Notes: generated from the sequence alone by a model not told the origin. DNA of 64,000 nt from Marinimicrobium agarilyticum DSM 16975 (GCF_000423345.1 NZ_AUHU01000006.1:62001-126000); one strand, 5' to 3'; counted from the first letter of the stretch, positions 25,946 to 36,163 are shown. Program-made: numbers and translations.

Positions 25946-27817
25946 ATGTTTGACGAAATCCCCACAAGCCGTCCCGACACTCCCCTGCTGGACCGGATCG
26001 ATACCCCCGCCGACCTGCGCGAGTTGAGCGAAAAGGATCTGGCACCCCTGGCAGATGAGTTGCGCGCCTATCTTCTGTATACCGTGGGCCAAAGCGGCGG
26101 GCATTTCGGCGCGGGGCTTGGCGTCGTCGAGTTGACCATCGCCCTGCACTACATTTACCACACGCCGGAAGACCGACTGGTATGGGACGTCGGCCACCAG
26201 ACCTACCCCCACAAGATCCTGACCGGCCGGCGCCATCGAATGGGCTCCATTCGCCAGGGCGGCGGCCTCGCCGGCTTCCCCAAACGGGGGGAGAGCGAAT
26301 ACGATACCTTCGGTGTCGGGCACTCCAGCACTTCTCTGAGTGCCGCCCAGGGCATGGCGATTGCCAGCGCCATGACCGAGAGCGAACGCAAATGCGCCGC
26401 CATCATCGGCGACGGCGCCATGACCGCGGGCATGGCTTTCGAGGCGCTCAACCACATCGCCCACACTGACACTGACCTGCTGGTTATTCTGAACGACAAC
26501 AACATGTCGATCTCGCCCAATGTCGGCGGTCTGGCAACCTACCTGTCCAAAGTCTGGGGCAGCAAGTTTTACAACTCCCTGCGCGAGGGCAGTAAGCAGG
26601 TATTGACCAAAATTCCCTCGGCTTGGGAATTCGCCCGTCGCACCGAGGAGCACTTCAAGGGCTTCATGTCCCCAGGCACCCTGTTCGAAGAAATGGGCTT
26701 CAACTACATAGGCCCCATCGACGGCCACGACCTGGGCAGCCTGGTGCGCTACCTGCGCAATCTGCGGGAGGTCAAAGGCCCCAAACTGCTGCATATCATC
26801 ACTCGCAAGGGCAAAGGTTTTGGCCCCGCCGAGGAAGACCCCGTAGGCTATCATGCGCTGAACAAGCTCGAACCCAAGCCCGCTCCCAAAAAGCCCGGGG
26901 GACTCAAGTATCAGAAGGTCTTCGGTGACTGGTTGTGTGACGTGGCGGCGTTGGATGAGCGCATCGTGGGCATCACGCCAGCCATGCGTGAGGGCTCAGG
27001 CATGGTGGATTTCGCTCAGAAATTCCCGGAGCGTTTCTACGACGTGGCCATCGCTGAACAGCACGCGGTTACACTCGCGGCGGGCCTGGCCTGTGAGGGG
27101 CAAAAACCGGTGGTAGCGATCTACTCCACCTTTCTGCAACGGGCCTACGACCAATTGATTCACGATGTGGCTCTGCAGAACCTGGATGTCACTTTTGCCA
27201 TTGATCGGGCCGGACTGGTGGGCGAAGACGGCCCCACCCATGGCGGCGCCTTCGACCTGACCTACCTGCGCTGCATTCCGAATATGGTGATTGCCGCTCC
27301 CAGCGATGAAAACGAGTGCCGTCAGTTGCTCTACACCGCCTGGTGCCACGAAGGGCCAGCAGCGGTGCGCTACCCGAGGGGCACCGGGCCCGGCGTGACC
27401 ATCGAGCCGGAAATGACCGTTCTTCCCCTGGGCCGCGGGCGCGAATGCCGCCAAGGCAAGACCGTGGCCATTCTCAACTTTGGCGCCTCTTTACGCTCGG
27501 CGCTGGAAGTGGCGGAAACCCTCGATGCCAGCGTTTGCGATATGCGCTTTGTCAAACCATTGGACACGGCGCTGATCGACAAAATGACCGCCAGCCACGA
27601 CCTGCTGGTCACCCTGGAGGAAAACGCCATCGCCGGTGGCGCCGGTTCGGCGGTGAGCGAGTACCTGGCCCTCAAGGGTGTGACCACCGCTTGGCTGCCT
27701 CTGGGTTTTCGCGACGAGTTCGTCGAGCACGACACTCCCAAGCAGCAACTCGCCAATCAGGGGTTGGATGTCGCCGGAATCGAGGCGGCCATTTCCCAGC
27801 GTCTGCGCACACTTTAA
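25946..27817 (+). CDS. dxs: 1-deoxy-D-xylulose-5-phosphate synthase
   Basis: 623 residues. Thiamine-diphosphate enzyme for the first step of the MEP isoprenoid pathway (pyruvate + glyceraldehyde-3-phosphate). Motifs: [36 protein letters not shown], ThDP-binding [16 protein letters not shown] ending in [13 protein letters not shown], and [20 protein letters not shown]. Start ATG 25946, 64 bp after ispA in the same direction; all three genes are probably one operon. Confidence 0.97.
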   Translation: MFDEIPTSRPDTPLLDRIDTPADLRELSEKDLAPLADELRAYLLYTVGQSGGHFGAGLGVVELTIALHYIYHTPEDRLVWDVGHQTYPHKILTGRRHRMGSIRQGGGLAGFPKRGESEYDTFGVGHSSTSLSAAQGMAIASAMTESERKCAAIIGDGAMTAGMAFEALNHIAHTDTDLLVILNDNNMSISPNVGGLATYLSKVWGSKFYNSLREGSKQVLTKIPSAWEFARRTEEHFKGFMSPGTLFEEMGFNYIGPIDGHDLGSLVRYLRNLREVKGPKLLHIITRKGKGFGPAEEDPVGYHALNKLEPKPAPKKPGGLKYQKVFGDWLCDVAALDERIVGITPAMREGSGMVDFAQKFPERFYDVAIAEQHAVTLAAGLACEGQKPVVAIYSTFLQRAYDQLIHDVALQNLDVTFAIDRAGLVGEDGPTHGGAFDLTYLRCIPNMVIAAPSDENECRQLLYTAWCHEGPAAVRYPRGTGPGVTIEPEMTVLPLGRGRECRQGKTVAILNFGASLRSALEVAETLDASVCDMRFVKPLDTALIDKMTASHDLLVTLEENAIAGGAGSAVSEYLALKGVTTAWLPLGFRDEFVEHDTPKQQLANQGLDVAGIEAAISQRLRTL

Positions 27818-28231
27818 AGCGCGGGCGCCCCGTCTAGACCCCGCTTCACGCTAACCGGCACACTATTCAACATTCGGAATGCTAATGAAAACCCAAAGCT
27901 TCTATTCACTAATAAGCTAACCCCTTGCTTGCCCCACCACCGACAAACCGGTAACCTTTTTGTAATCGGTTACAAATAATAGCGAACTGGCCGAAAAGGA
28001 TTCATTGACTCCCAATCGTCTCTGACGTCTTGCGAGCTCCCAGGGTGGAGCTCATCTAAGGAAACTCCCTGTATACCAGTCAGTTAGCGGTACACGCACG
28101 ATGTAGCACTATTGCGTGCTGTGCCCGCTTTCGTTCGGAACCATATCTTTTTATTGTAACCGGTTACCAAAACAATCAATACCGCACCTATTATAAAGGC
28201 CCTTGGGGCCACAATAACGAGGACATTTTCT
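27818..28231. promoter_or_regulatory. 414-bp mannanase upstream region with LacI-type palindromes
   Basis: No gene. Two related palindromes: TGTAATCGGTTACA at 27961-27974 (one mismatch) and GTAACCGGTTAC at 28156-28167 (perfect), about 195 bp apart, plus a half-site-like AACCGGTAACC at 27947-27957. They have the CG-centred form of LacI-family operators. The second overlaps a TTACCA -35-like hexamer ahead of TATTAT (28189-28194), so repression by a sugar-responsive regulator, possibly through DNA looping, is likely (inference). Confidence 0.65.
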
Positions 28232-29494
28232 ATGAAATCATTACTTCGCAACGCGGCTTCCATCGCACTCATGACGCTGAGCCTTTGGGGGCTCCCCGGC
28301 GCCCACGCCGATATGTCTGTCTCCGGCACCCAGGTGCTCGATGGCAACGGCAATACCTTTAAAATGCGCGGGGTTAACGTGCCCCACGCCTGGTTCACGG
28401 GCCAGACCGATCAAGCCCTACAGGATATTGCCGCGCTCGGGGCCAACAGCGTCCGGGTGGTGCTGAGCAACGGCGACCAGTGGACCCGCACCTCCGAATC
28501 GGAAGTGGCCAACATCATCAGCCGGGCCAAGGCCGAAGGTTTGATCACGGTGCTCGAAGTGCATGACACCACCGGCTACGGCGAGTCAGGCAACGCTGGC
28601 ACCGTTTCCAGCGCCGTCGATTATTGGCTCGACATTCAGAATGCCCTTCACGGCCAGGAAGATTACGTGATCATCAATATCGCCAATGAGCCCTTTGGCA
28701 ACGGCCCATCGGCCAGTACCTGGATCAATGCTCATACACAAGCCATTAGCCGGCTGCGCAATGCCGGGTTAAACCACACTCTGATGGTCGACGCCGCCAA
28801 CTGGGGACAGGATTGGGAAGGTATAATGCGCAACAACGCCCAGCAGGTCATCAATAGCGACCCTCAGGGTGATGTCATTTTCAGCGTGCATATGTACGAG
28901 GTGTACGACAGTGACAGTGCGGTGAATAGCTACCTGTCGTCTTTCAATAATCAGGGGCTCGCCCTGGTTGTAGGCGAATTTGCCGCCGATCATTACGGCT
29001 CTTACGTTGCCGCCGACGCTATCATGGCCCGGGCGGAACAATACGGCTACGGGTATCTGGGCTGGTCCTGGTCCGGTAACAGCTCCGAGCTGTCGTCTCT
29101 GGATATCGTCAGCAACTTCAATGGTGGCAGCTTGACCGGTTGGGGTAACCAGCTGTTCTACGGTACCAATGGCATTGCCAATACCGCCAGTCAGGCGAGC
29201 ATTTTTGGCAACAGCTCAGGCGGTTCTTCCGGCAGCTCCAGCAGCTCCGATGGCAACAGCTGCGGGACCGCCTCCAACGGCTACCCCTATTGCTGCGACT
29301 CCAGCTCCGACACCGGCGGTGGCTGGGGTTGGGAAAACGGCCAGAGCTGTGTAATGCCCGACGGCAGCTCCGGCGGCTCCTCCACTTGCAACTGGTACGG
29401 CACCTCCTATCCGGTGTGCCAAAACCAGAGCGAAGGCTGGGGCTGGGAGAACGACCAGAGCTGCATCGGTCAAACCACCTGTAACAACCAGTAG
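28232..29494 (+). CDS. Secreted GH5 (subfamily 8-like) endo-beta-1,4-mannanase with two CBM10 modules
   Basis: 420 residues: signal peptide (about 1-26, cut after GAHA), GH5 domain (about 29-325), Ser/Gly linker, and two CBM10 modules (about 343-378 and 385-413: [12 protein letters not shown]...[10 protein letters not shown] and [11 protein letters not shown]...[10 protein letters not shown]). The catalytic part matches GH5_8 mannanases of Bacillus: [33 protein letters not shown]. Acid/base Glu153 is in IANEPFG and nucleophile Glu249 in [12 protein letters not shown]10 binds cellulose, anchoring the enzyme on plant cell wall where mannan is found. An annotation as cellulase is possible but less likely. 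LacI-type operators lie upstream. Confidence 0.9.
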   Translation: MKSLLRNAASIALMTLSLWGLPGAHADMSVSGTQVLDGNGNTFKMRGVNVPHAWFTGQTDQALQDIAALGANSVRVVLSNGDQWTRTSESEVANIISRAKAEGLITVLEVHDTTGYGESGNAGTVSSAVDYWLDIQNALHGQEDYVIINIANEPFGNGPSASTWINAHTQAISRLRNAGLNHTLMVDAANWGQDWEGIMRNNAQQVINSDPQGDVIFSVHMYEVYDSDSAVNSYLSSFNNQGLALVVGEFAADHYGSYVAADAIMARAEQYGYGYLGWSWSGNSSELSSLDIVSNFNGGSLTGWGNQLFYGTNGIANTASQASIFGNSSGGSSGSSSSSDGNSCGTASNGYPYCCDSSSDTGGGWGWENGQSCVMPDGSSGGSSTCNWYGTSYPVCQNQSEGWGWENDQSCIGQTTCNNQ

Positions 29495-29506
29495 CGCTAT
29501 TGCTCC

Positions 29507-29530
29507 GGGAGCGGTCAACTGGCCGCTCCC
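29507..29530 (+). terminator. First hairpin after mannanase
   Basis: GGGAGCGG/CCGCTCCC stem with an eight-base loop 12 bp after the stop; no T run directly after (CCGGCCGTTTTG). Part of a tandem pair with the hairpin at 29542-29569. Confidence 0.5.
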
Positions 29531-29541
29531 CCGGCCGTTTT

Positions 29542-29569
29542 GTCCAACGGCCCTCGCGGGCTGTTGGAC
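29542..29569 (+). terminator. Second hairpin after mannanase
   Basis: 12-bp stem (GTCCAACGGCCC with GGGCTGTTGGAC, one G-T pair) and a four-base loop. No long T tract; either a weak terminator or a 3'-end stabiliser. Confidence 0.5.
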
Positions 29570-29628
29570 TCTGGCTTCTCTGATAAGGTATAAAGCCACT
29601 TCCGTTCAAAGAGAAATAGTGCGCGTTT

Positions 29629-30648
29629 ATGCCCTCCCCAAGCTTGAAACCTCGCCCGGTCCGAGAGTGGCACGATGTCACCCCTGAATATTTTCAGGTC
29701 GAGATCGCCCCCCGCTTTGAACCCGCCATTTTGCGACAATACGTGGCGGGCTGGCCTGCGGTAAAACACGGGGCCAACTCTCGCGATCAGCTACGTGACT
29801 ATCTGGTCGGTTTTAGTCAGGGCCAACCCATTGAATTGTTTCTGGGCTCACCAGAGATTGGGGGGCGCTTCTTTTATACCGAGGACCTTCAGGGCTTCAA
29901 CTTCGCCCGGCGCAAGGATCACTTTGCCGCGGCCATGGGCCGCTTGGCTTCCATGGAGACCGAAGCCCCGGCCCCAGCCTTTTACATCGGCGCGACCGCC
30001 ATTCCAACGACCCTCCCCGGCCTGGAGCGTGACAACCCTTTGGATCTGGTAGATGAACGGGTGCCCCCCAACATCTGGATTGGCAATCGAACGACCATAC
30101 CGCCCCATTACGACGTCTCGGACAACATAGCCTGCGTCGTGGCAGGCCATCGACGGTTCACTCTCTTCCCACCCGAGCAGGTGCGAAACCTCTACGTGGG
30201 CCCCATTGATCTGACCCCGGCCGGCCAACCCATCAGCCTGGTTGACCCCTACCAACCGGACCTGGAGCGCTATCCAAAATTCGCCGAGGCCATGGAGACC
30301 GCGCAGGTAGCCGAACTAGGCCCCGGGGATGCACTGTATATTCCATCGCTATGGTGGCATCAGGTGGAGTCATTGGACACGTTCAATGTTCTGATCAACT
30401 ACTGGTGGGAGTATGGTGTGCCCAATACGGGCTCACCGTTTGAAGCGCTGGTGCACGGGCTGTTGACCATCCGCCATCTACCACTGGAGAAGCGCAAAGC
30501 CTGGCAGGTGTTTTTTGATCACTATCTGTTCAGCGAGGAGGATCCCGCCGCCCATATGACCGAAGAGCAGAAGCGTGCTTTGGGTACCATGACACCGGAG
30601 CTGGCAGCTTATCTGAAGCATTTTTTGCGTGGCGCCCTAAAGCCTTGA
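29629..30648 (+). CDS. Cupin-like (JmjC/Cupin_8) protein
   Basis: 339 residues. N-terminal PRPVREWHDVTPEYFQVEIA and LRQYVAGWPAVKHG; the core contains an iron-site-like HYDVSDNIACVVAG (H-x-D) and a distal His in IPSLWWHQVESLD, typical of 2-oxoglutarate/Fe(II) cupin-8 proteins related to FIH. In Xanthomonas- and Cellvibrio-type bacteria such genes often sit in carbohydrate-utilisation loci near TonB receptors; the substrate is unknown. It lies between the mannanase and the sugar transporter. Start ATG 29629. Confidence 0.82.
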   Translation: MPSPSLKPRPVREWHDVTPEYFQVEIAPRFEPAILRQYVAGWPAVKHGANSRDQLRDYLVGFSQGQPIELFLGSPEIGGRFFYTEDLQGFNFARRKDHFAAAMGRLASMETEAPAPAFYIGATAIPTTLPGLERDNPLDLVDERVPPNIWIGNRTTIPPHYDVSDNIACVVAGHRRFTLFPPEQVRNLYVGPIDLTPAGQPISLVDPYQPDLERYPKFAEAMETAQVAELGPGDALYIPSLWWHQVESLDTFNVLINYWWEYGVPNTGSPFEALVHGLLTIRHLPLEKRKAWQVFFDHYLFSEEDPAAHMTEEQKRALGTMTPELAAYLKHFLRGALKP

Positions 30649-30688
30649 GCCGGGCCCTTCCTATAAAACGGTAAAATCGAATCAAGTA

Positions 30689-30730
30689 TTGAACTGAAAA
30701 GAGGGCCCTAAGGCCCTCTTTTCAGTTCAA
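30689..30730. terminator. Bidirectional terminator between cupin gene and transporter
   Basis: A perfect 19-bp inverted repeat (30689-30707 with 30712-30730) with a CTAA loop, A-rich on one side and T-rich on the other, between convergent stops. Serves both genes. Confidence 0.85.
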
Positions 30731-30756
30731 GCAAGATTTTATCTCATGCCACTGGC

Positions 30757-32334
30757 CTAGGCGCCGCCGGCTCCGGGCTTACCCGAGTCCAGACGGACGG
30801 CACGGTAGCCCCCCTGCTGACGGTCACGCCAGTACATGATCGCGAAAAACAGCGCCACGATCAAGGCAATGGGCATCACCCAACGGAATGCCATGCGTCC
30901 GCCATAGTTGTCTGCAGGCCCAATGATCGCGCCGGCTTCCGAGGCCAACTCGGCCTCTTGAGGCAAGCCACCATCCACAATCGCGCGCAGGGCGTTACCG
31001 GTCAGCGGGCCGTTCAACGCATTATGCTCACGGTAATACTCAAGGGCGCGTTCGTTGTGCTCCAGCACATTGGCCGCATCGGCGGCTCGATAGCCAAGAT
31101 CGGCCAGCGCACTGGGATCATCCGAGACAGCTTCCGCCTGCGCGACGTATGCCGGGTAGCGCTGTTCGACTTCTTCCATCACGCGGACCACTCTTTGCTC
31201 GTCCATCGCCTCGGGCAGGTGGGTGTCGGCAATGCCGCCCATCAACCCTTGCAGATAGCCGGAGGCGGCCATGCCTGCACCGATCATCAAGACGATGCCC
31301 AGGGAGCCGGCTCTCGGAAAGCGCTCGCTCATAAAGCCCACCATGGTGGGGAAAAAGAACGCCACACCGAACGCAAACACGGTGGCAGCCAACATCAATT
31401 TGAAGGTTCCGGTTTCGAAAGTAGCGAACATGAACAACCCCAACGCCGTCAGAATCGACGCGCAGAAGAGCATACCCGTGGGTGCCAGACGCTCAACCAC
31501 CGGGCCGGCAAACAATCGAAGCACCGCCATCAAACCGGTGATCCAGACAAACACCAGCATGCCATGCAAGCCTGCAGATTCCAGAACCGAGGGAATCCAG
31601 CGCATGGGCCCCAGCTCCAGAGAAACGGTGATCATCATGATGAAAATCAACAGGAGAACCAGCGGATGGGTGAAGGTGTACTTGAACATCTCCCCCATGG
31701 AGATGCCCGCTTCGGAGAGCTCTGTTTTGGGGAACTTTTCCGAAAGCAGCATGTAGCCATAAATCACAATCGGAATGTAAATAATCCCGATCTGGGTGGT
31801 CCAGTGACCGAGGCCACCACCGACCTGCGCCATACCCCAACCCAGCAAACCACCCAACACCATGCCGCCGGGGAAGAACGCATGGAAATGATTCAATTTG
31901 GTGGTTTTATTGTCCGGGAAAAGCGTCGCGGTCAGCGGGTTACCCGTCACTTCAATCAGACCGTTACCAATGCCCATACCGATGGCGCCAGCAAACAACA
32001 CCCAGAAACCGGAGGGGTCGCCCGCCAGTGGTGCAGCGGCCAGAAACAGGGTGACACCCAGAAGGTGAAAAACAAACGCTCCAATAGCAGAGGCTTTCAA
32101 ACCAAACTTTTCGAGAAACGGGCCAAGCAACAACAGCGACAGCGCCATTCCCCACAATGCGGCACCGCCGATATAACCCACATTGGCGTTGGTCAGAATA
32201 AACTCGGTTTTCAATTGGATCAAAATGTTACTGACAAGGGCGAATGAAAACGCTGTTGGCAAAAGTGCCATACAAGCGCCCGCAAACAGCTTTTTACGAT
32301 TGATGCCATTGGCATCGAGGGTGGCTGTACTCAT
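30757..32334 (-). CDS. MFS sugar transporter, FucP-like
   Basis: 525 residues with 12 predicted transmembrane helices. The pattern resembles FucP-type MFS permeases: SFALVSNILIQLKTEF, GNGLIEVTGNPLTATLFP, KLNHFHAFFPGGMVLGGLL, MVGFMSERFPRAGSLGIV. Unusually, about 110 residues of soluble, Ala/Glu-rich helix lie between the penultimate and last helices (from GGIADTHLPEAMDEQR to PADNYGGRMAF). ATG at 32334 has AGGA eight bases before; ATG at 32349 is the alternative. It stands ahead of the oxidoreductase/isomerase pair and likely imports their substrate. Confidence 0.85.
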   Translation of the reverse strand: MSTATLDANGINRKKLFAGACMALLPTAFSFALVSNILIQLKTEFILTNANVGYIGGAALWGMALSLLLLGPFLEKFGLKASAIGAFVFHLLGVTLFLAAAPLAGDPSGFWVLFAGAIGMGIGNGLIEVTGNPLTATLFPDNKTTKLNHFHAFFPGGMVLGGLLGWGMAQVGGGLGHWTTQIGIIYIPIVIYGYMLLSEKFPKTELSEAGISMGEMFKYTFTHPLVLLLIFIMMITVSLELGPMRWIPSVLESAGLHGMLVFVWITGLMAVLRLFAGPVVERLAPTGMLFCASILTALGLFMFATFETGTFKLMLAATVFAFGVAFFFPTMVGFMSERFPRAGSLGIVLMIGAGMAASGYLQGLMGGIADTHLPEAMDEQRVVRVMEEVEQRYPAYVAQAEAVSDDPSALADLGYRAADAANVLEHNERALEYYREHNALNGPLTGNALRAIVDGGLPQEAELASEAGAIIGPADNYGGRMAFRWVMPIALIVALFFAIMYWRDRQQGGYRAVRLDSGKPGAGGA

Positions 32335-32434
32335 AAAACACGTCCTCATTATTTTTATCGCACCTTGCGGACTTAGGCCCGCAAGGCAAGACCAAACGGG
32401 GCGGATAGCCGCCCCTTCTTACTAGCAGTGGTAC

Positions 32435-33586
32435 TCAGGATTTTAACGGGGTCCAGCGACCATCGGCCTCGGAGGAGTCCAGTACGGCCTGAATAAAGCG
32501 CATACCGAGCACGCCGGTTTCAATGCCGGGGATCCAGGACGCGATCGGGTGCTGCTCGCCTTTGCGCTTGGCCACCAGCACGTCGGCCACATCGGTGTAC
32601 AAGGTGGCAAACGCTTCCAGATAACCCTCCGGATGACCGAACGGAATGCGAATACCGCGCACGGCGATGTCGCTGTCGAGGTTGTCATCGCGTCGGGTGA
32701 TGCGCTGATGATGGCCGGCCAGGGGCGTCAGCCACAGTTCGTTCGGGGTTTCCTGAGCCCAGGTGAGACCGGCCTTGTCCCCGAAAATCCGAATTTTCAG
32801 ACCGTTTTCACAACCCGGCGCAACCTGGCTGGTCCAGAGCATACCCTTGGCCCCACCCTTGAAGCGCATCATGGCGTGCACATTGTCATCAACCTCGCGG
32901 CCGGGGACGAAAGCCGTCAGGTCGGCGCTGACCGAGTCCAGCTCCAACTGCGAAATAAAGGCGGCCAACTGGAATGCGTGGGTACCGATGTCGCCGAGAC
33001 AACCGGCTTTACCCGAGCGCTTCGGATCAGTGCGCCAGGCGGCCTGCTTGTTGTCGGCATCCGGCGCCTGGGTCAGCCATTCCTGAGGGTACTCCACCTG
33101 AATCAGGCGGATGTTGCCCAAGTCGCCCCGCTCGACCATTTCCCGCGCGTAACGGACCAGCGGGTAAGCGCTGTAGTTGTGGGTCAATGCAAAAAAGGCA
33201 TCGCTCTTGGCCACAATCTGCTCAAGCTCGAGTGCTTCTTCCAGAGTGCGGGTCACCGGCTTGTCGCAAATGACATTGATGCCGGCTTCCAGTGCAGCCT
33301 TGGCGACCGGAAAGTGCATATGGTTGGGGGTCACAATGGCGACCGCCTCAATACCATCATCGCGCTTGGCTTCAGCTTCAAACATTTCCTCGTAGGACGC
33401 GTAGGAGCGGTCCGGTGCGATGTGCAGCTCGTCGGCGGAAGCCTTGGCCACATCCGGCTTGGAACTCAGGGCGCCCGCGACCAGCTCGTAGCGGTCATCG
33501 ATGCGCGCGGCGATACGATGAACACCGCCGATGAAGGCACCTTGGCCACCACCCACCATTCCCAGGCGAACTCGTGCATCAGCCAT
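32435..33586 (-). CDS. Gfo/Idh/MocA family oxidoreductase
   Basis: 383 residues. N-terminal Rossmann fold (LGMVGGGQGAFIGGVHRIAA), substrate/cofactor motif CDKPVTRTLEEALEL, then the alpha/beta C-terminal domain (KAGCLGDIGTHAFQLAAFIS). NAD(P)-dependent sugar dehydrogenase of unknown substrate. The upstream gene stops within the ATGATG here, giving ATGA coupling; the second ATG (33586) is six bases from GGAGG and preferred, the first (33589) three. Confidence 0.88.
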   Translation of the reverse strand: MADARVRLGMVGGGQGAFIGGVHRIAARIDDRYELVAGALSSKPDVAKASADELHIAPDRSYASYEEMFEAEAKRDDGIEAVAIVTPNHMHFPVAKAALEAGINVICDKPVTRTLEEALELEQIVAKSDAFFALTHNYSAYPLVRYAREMVERGDLGNIRLIQVEYPQEWLTQAPDADNKQAAWRTDPKRSGKAGCLGDIGTHAFQLAAFISQLELDSVSADLTAFVPGREVDDNVHAMMRFKGGAKGMLWTSQVAPGCENGLKIRIFGDKAGLTWAQETPNELWLTPLAGHHQRITRRDDNLDSDIAVRGIRIPFGHPEGYLEAFATLYTDVADVLVAKRKGEQHPIASWIPGIETGVLGMRFIQAVLDSSEADGRWTPLKS

Positions 33587-34647
33587 CATTTACCTCCCAA
33601 GCCCAGAATACGGCGATTGCTCGCTTCATCGGCATCACCACCGGCGAAATCGTCAAAGGCCTTCTCGGTGACCCGGATGATATGGTCGTTGACAAATTTC
33701 ACACCTTCTTCCGCCCCTGCCTCGGGGTGTTTCAGGGCGCACTCCCACTCGATCACAGCCCAGCCGTCGAAACCATTGGCGGTCAGAATAGAGAAGATAC
33801 GCTTGAAGTCGGTCTGGCCATCGCCCAGAGAGCGGAAGCGACCGGCGCGCTCGACCCAGCCTTCGTAACCGCCGTAAACACCTTGTCTAGCGCTGGGATT
33901 AAACTCGGCGTCTTTGACGTGGAACATCTTGATGCGATCGATATAGCGCTCGAGAAAGCCGATATAGTCGAGATTCTGCAGGACCAGGTGGCTGGGGTCG
34001 TAAAGAATATTGGCGCGAGGGTGATTGTCCACTTCCTTCAAAAAGCGCTCGAAAGTGGCACCATCATGCAGGTCCTCACCGGGATGGATTTCGTAGCACA
34101 GGTCCACGCCCGCCTCATCGAACGCATCCAGGATCGGTAACCAGCGCTTGGCCAGCTCTTTGAACCCCGTGTCCACCAGGCCTGCTGGGCGCTGGGGCCA
34201 AGGGTACATAAAGGGCCACAAGAGAGCGCCAGAAAAGGTCCCATGGGTGGTCAGACCCAGGTTTTTACTGGCCTTGGCCGCCAGCATCAGTTGATTCACT
34301 GCCCACTTCTGCCGTTCGTCGGGCTTGCCATGCAGCTCTGGCGGGGCAAAACCGTCGAACATTTCATCATAGACCGGATGCACCGCCACCAGCTGACCCT
34401 GCAGGTGGGTCGACAGGTCGGTAAGCTCCAGTCCGTAGCGTGCAAGCGTGTCTTTCACTTCCTGGCAGTAATCGAGGCTTTCCGCCGCTTTTTCCAGGTC
34501 GAACAGGCGCTTGTCCCAAGAGGGAATCTGGATGCCTCTGAAGCCCAGGCCGCCGGCCCACTTGGATACGTTCTCAAGGCTGTTGAAGGGTGCTTCATCA
34601 CCGGCGAACTGGGCCAGGAATAGCGCGGGCCCTTTCATCGTCTTCAT
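33586..34647 (-). CDS. Sugar phosphate isomerase/epimerase (xylose isomerase-like TIM barrel)
   Basis: 353 residues of the AP-endonuclease-2-like TIM barrel. Metal-ligand region: LCYEIHPGEDLHDGATFERF, NILYDPSHLVLQNLDYIGFL, MFHVKDAEFN and VIEWECALKHPE. With the adjoining Gfo/Idh/MocA dehydrogenase it is the usual pair that oxidises and isomerises an imported sugar or keto-sugar; substrate not deducible. ATG at 34647 with GGAG six bases before. First gene of the isomerase-dehydrogenase-transporter unit, transcribed leftward. Confidence 0.88.
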   Translation of the reverse strand: MKTMKGPALFLAQFAGDEAPFNSLENVSKWAGGLGFRGIQIPSWDKRLFDLEKAAESLDYCQEVKDTLARYGLELTDLSTHLQGQLVAVHPVYDEMFDGFAPPELHGKPDERQKWAVNQLMLAAKASKNLGLTTHGTFSGALLWPFMYPWPQRPAGLVDTGFKELAKRWLPILDAFDEAGVDLCYEIHPGEDLHDGATFERFLKEVDNHPRANILYDPSHLVLQNLDYIGFLERYIDRIKMFHVKDAEFNPSARQGVYGGYEGWVERAGRFRSLGDGQTDFKRIFSILTANGFDGWAVIEWECALKHPEAGAEEGVKFVNDHIIRVTEKAFDDFAGGDADEASNRRILGLGGK

Positions 34648-34995
34648 TATTGTCTCCCATCTGTCTGGTGGGTTTATTAACCAGGTGCCGAGAGTGTGCT
34701 TCAGACCGAGCGGCCAGCTCGGCACCCACATTGCCGTTTGCGATTGGTTTTGCCGTCAACACAGGCGAATCGACGGCCAACCGGGTGAACCGATTATGGC
34801 ATTAGCCACGCCATATCTCTACCGCTGGGCGTTTATATTGGTAAAGATATATATGATTTATTGAGCGGCTTGAAGTCGATTCGACCACTATAAACCGAAA
34901 AATTCAAAGGGAAAAGTATTTTTATATAGAAAAGCCCCGACACCGCTCTGGTGCCGGGGCTCAGTCTCCACTCTTCTGGCTGAAGACCTATAGAG
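34648..34995. other. 348-bp intergenic region upstream of the isomerase
   Basis: No gene seen. Holds a GTGCCGAG/CTCGGCAC inverted repeat (34686-34693, 34719-34726), a run of CGGTT/ACCCGGTT-like half-sites around 34740-34795 that could bind a LacI-type regulator, an AT-rich stretch (34835-34930), and the dnaJ terminator. No convincing -35/-10 pair was found. Confidence 0.4.
34925..34961 (-). terminator. dnaJ terminator
   Basis: Stem AGCCCCGACAC with GTGCCGGGGCT (one mismatch), then TTTTCTATATAAAAA on the minus strand, 35 bp after the dnaJ stop. Confidence 0.8.
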
Positions 34996-36129
34996 TCAGA
35001 TCTTCATATCCCCAAAAAAGTTTTTCATGCCATCAAACCAGCTGCTCTGGCGAGGCGAGTTTTTGCCTCCCTTCATCGTGGACTGAAACTCTTTCAGAAG
35101 GTCTTTCTGCTTGTGAGTCAGGTCCACGGGCGTTTCCACCACAACCCGGCACATCAGGTCACCGCGCGGGCCGCCGCGAACCGGTGTGACGCCCTTGCCA
35201 CGCAGGCGGAAAAGCTTGCCGGTCTGGGTTTCAGCAGGCACTTTCAGTTTGACTCGCCCATCAAGGGTGGGCACTTCGAGCTCGCCGCCGAGAGCAGCAT
35301 CGACGAAGTCGACGGGGACTTCACAGAAAAGATCAGCGCCGTCACGCTCGAAGATCTCGTGACGTTTAACGTGAACCTCCACGTAAAGGTCTCCAGCGGG
35401 ACCGCCTTCGGCACCGGCTTCACCTTCACCAGACAACCGGATGCGGTCCCCGGTATCCACACCGGCCGGCACTTTCACCGACAACTTCTTGGTCTGCTCT
35501 TTGCGACCCTGGCCATGACAGCTGCCACAGGGATCGGTGATGATGGTACCTTTGCCCCGACAAGTAGGGCAGGCCTGCTGAACCGAGAAGAACCCTTGCT
35601 GCATCCGCACCTGTCCCATACCGCCACAGGTGGTACAGGTCTTCGGAGAGCTGCCTTTTTTCGCACCACTGCCATCACAGGTATCACAAGCCACCAGCGT
35701 CGGAACCTTGATCTGCACGCTGGTACCTCTAACGGCATCTTCCAGGCTCAACTCCAGGTTGTAGCGAAGGTCCGCACCCCGGCTGGGGCCGCCGCGCCGG
35801 CCGCCGCCTCCGCCAAAGATATCGCCGAAAACATCTCCAAAAATATCACTGAAGCTGCCGAAGCCGCCCGCTCCCGCAGCGCCTCCGCCCATACCGCCGC
35901 TCTGATCCACGCCGGCGTGGCCGAACTGGTCGTAGGCTGCGCGCTTCTGCGCATCGGAGAGCACTTCGTAGGCTTCACTCGCCTCTTTGAACTTGTCTTC
36001 CGAAGCCTTATCGCCGGGATTGCGGTCCGGGTGATGTTTCATCGCCACTCGACGATAGGCCTTCTTCAGTTCGGCGGCGGACACGTCTTTAGAGACGCCC
36101 AGCACTTCGTAGTAGTCGCGTTTTGCCAT
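34996..36129 (-). CDS. dnaJ: Chaperone DnaJ
   Basis: 377 residues, Hsp40 co-chaperone of DnaK. J domain with HPD ([11 protein letters not shown]), Gly/Phe-rich region (about 75-115), four CxxCxGxG-type zinc repeats ([33 protein letters not shown]), then the substrate-binding C-terminal domain. Full length. Lies 106 bp after dnaK, with a strong hairpin between them. Confidence 0.98.
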   Translation of the reverse strand: MAKRDYYEVLGVSKDVSAAELKKAYRRVAMKHHPDRNPGDKASEDKFKEASEAYEVLSDAQKRAAYDQFGHAGVDQSGGMGGGAAGAGGFGSFSDIFGDVFGDIFGGGGGRRGGPSRGADLRYNLELSLEDAVRGTSVQIKVPTLVACDTCDGSGAKKGSSPKTCTTCGGMGQVRMQQGFFSVQQACPTCRGKGTIITDPCGSCHGQGRKEQTKKLSVKVPAGVDTGDRIRLSGEGEAGAEGGPAGDLYVEVHVKRHEIFERDGADLFCEVPVDFVDAALGGELEVPTLDGRVKLKVPAETQTGKLFRLRGKGVTPVRGGPRGDLMCRVVVETPVDLTHKQKDLLKEFQSTMKGGKNSPRQSSWFDGMKNFFGDMKI

Positions 36130-36163
36130 GCTTCAGTCGCTTTTTTGTCAATTACCACTGATA

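Noticed and set aside
28232-29494. Calling the GH5 enzyme an endoglucanase
   Set aside because: CBM10 modules suggest cellulose binding, but the catalytic-domain motifs follow GH5_8 mannanases ([20 protein letters not shown]) more closely.
30958-32247. 429-codon open frame opposite the MFS transporter
   Set aside because: Gln/His-rich nonsense translation typical of the antisense of hydrophobic helices.
32549-33868. 439-codon open frame opposite the oxidoreductase/isomerase junction
   Set aside because: Crosses two well-supported overlapping genes on the other strand and has no domain.
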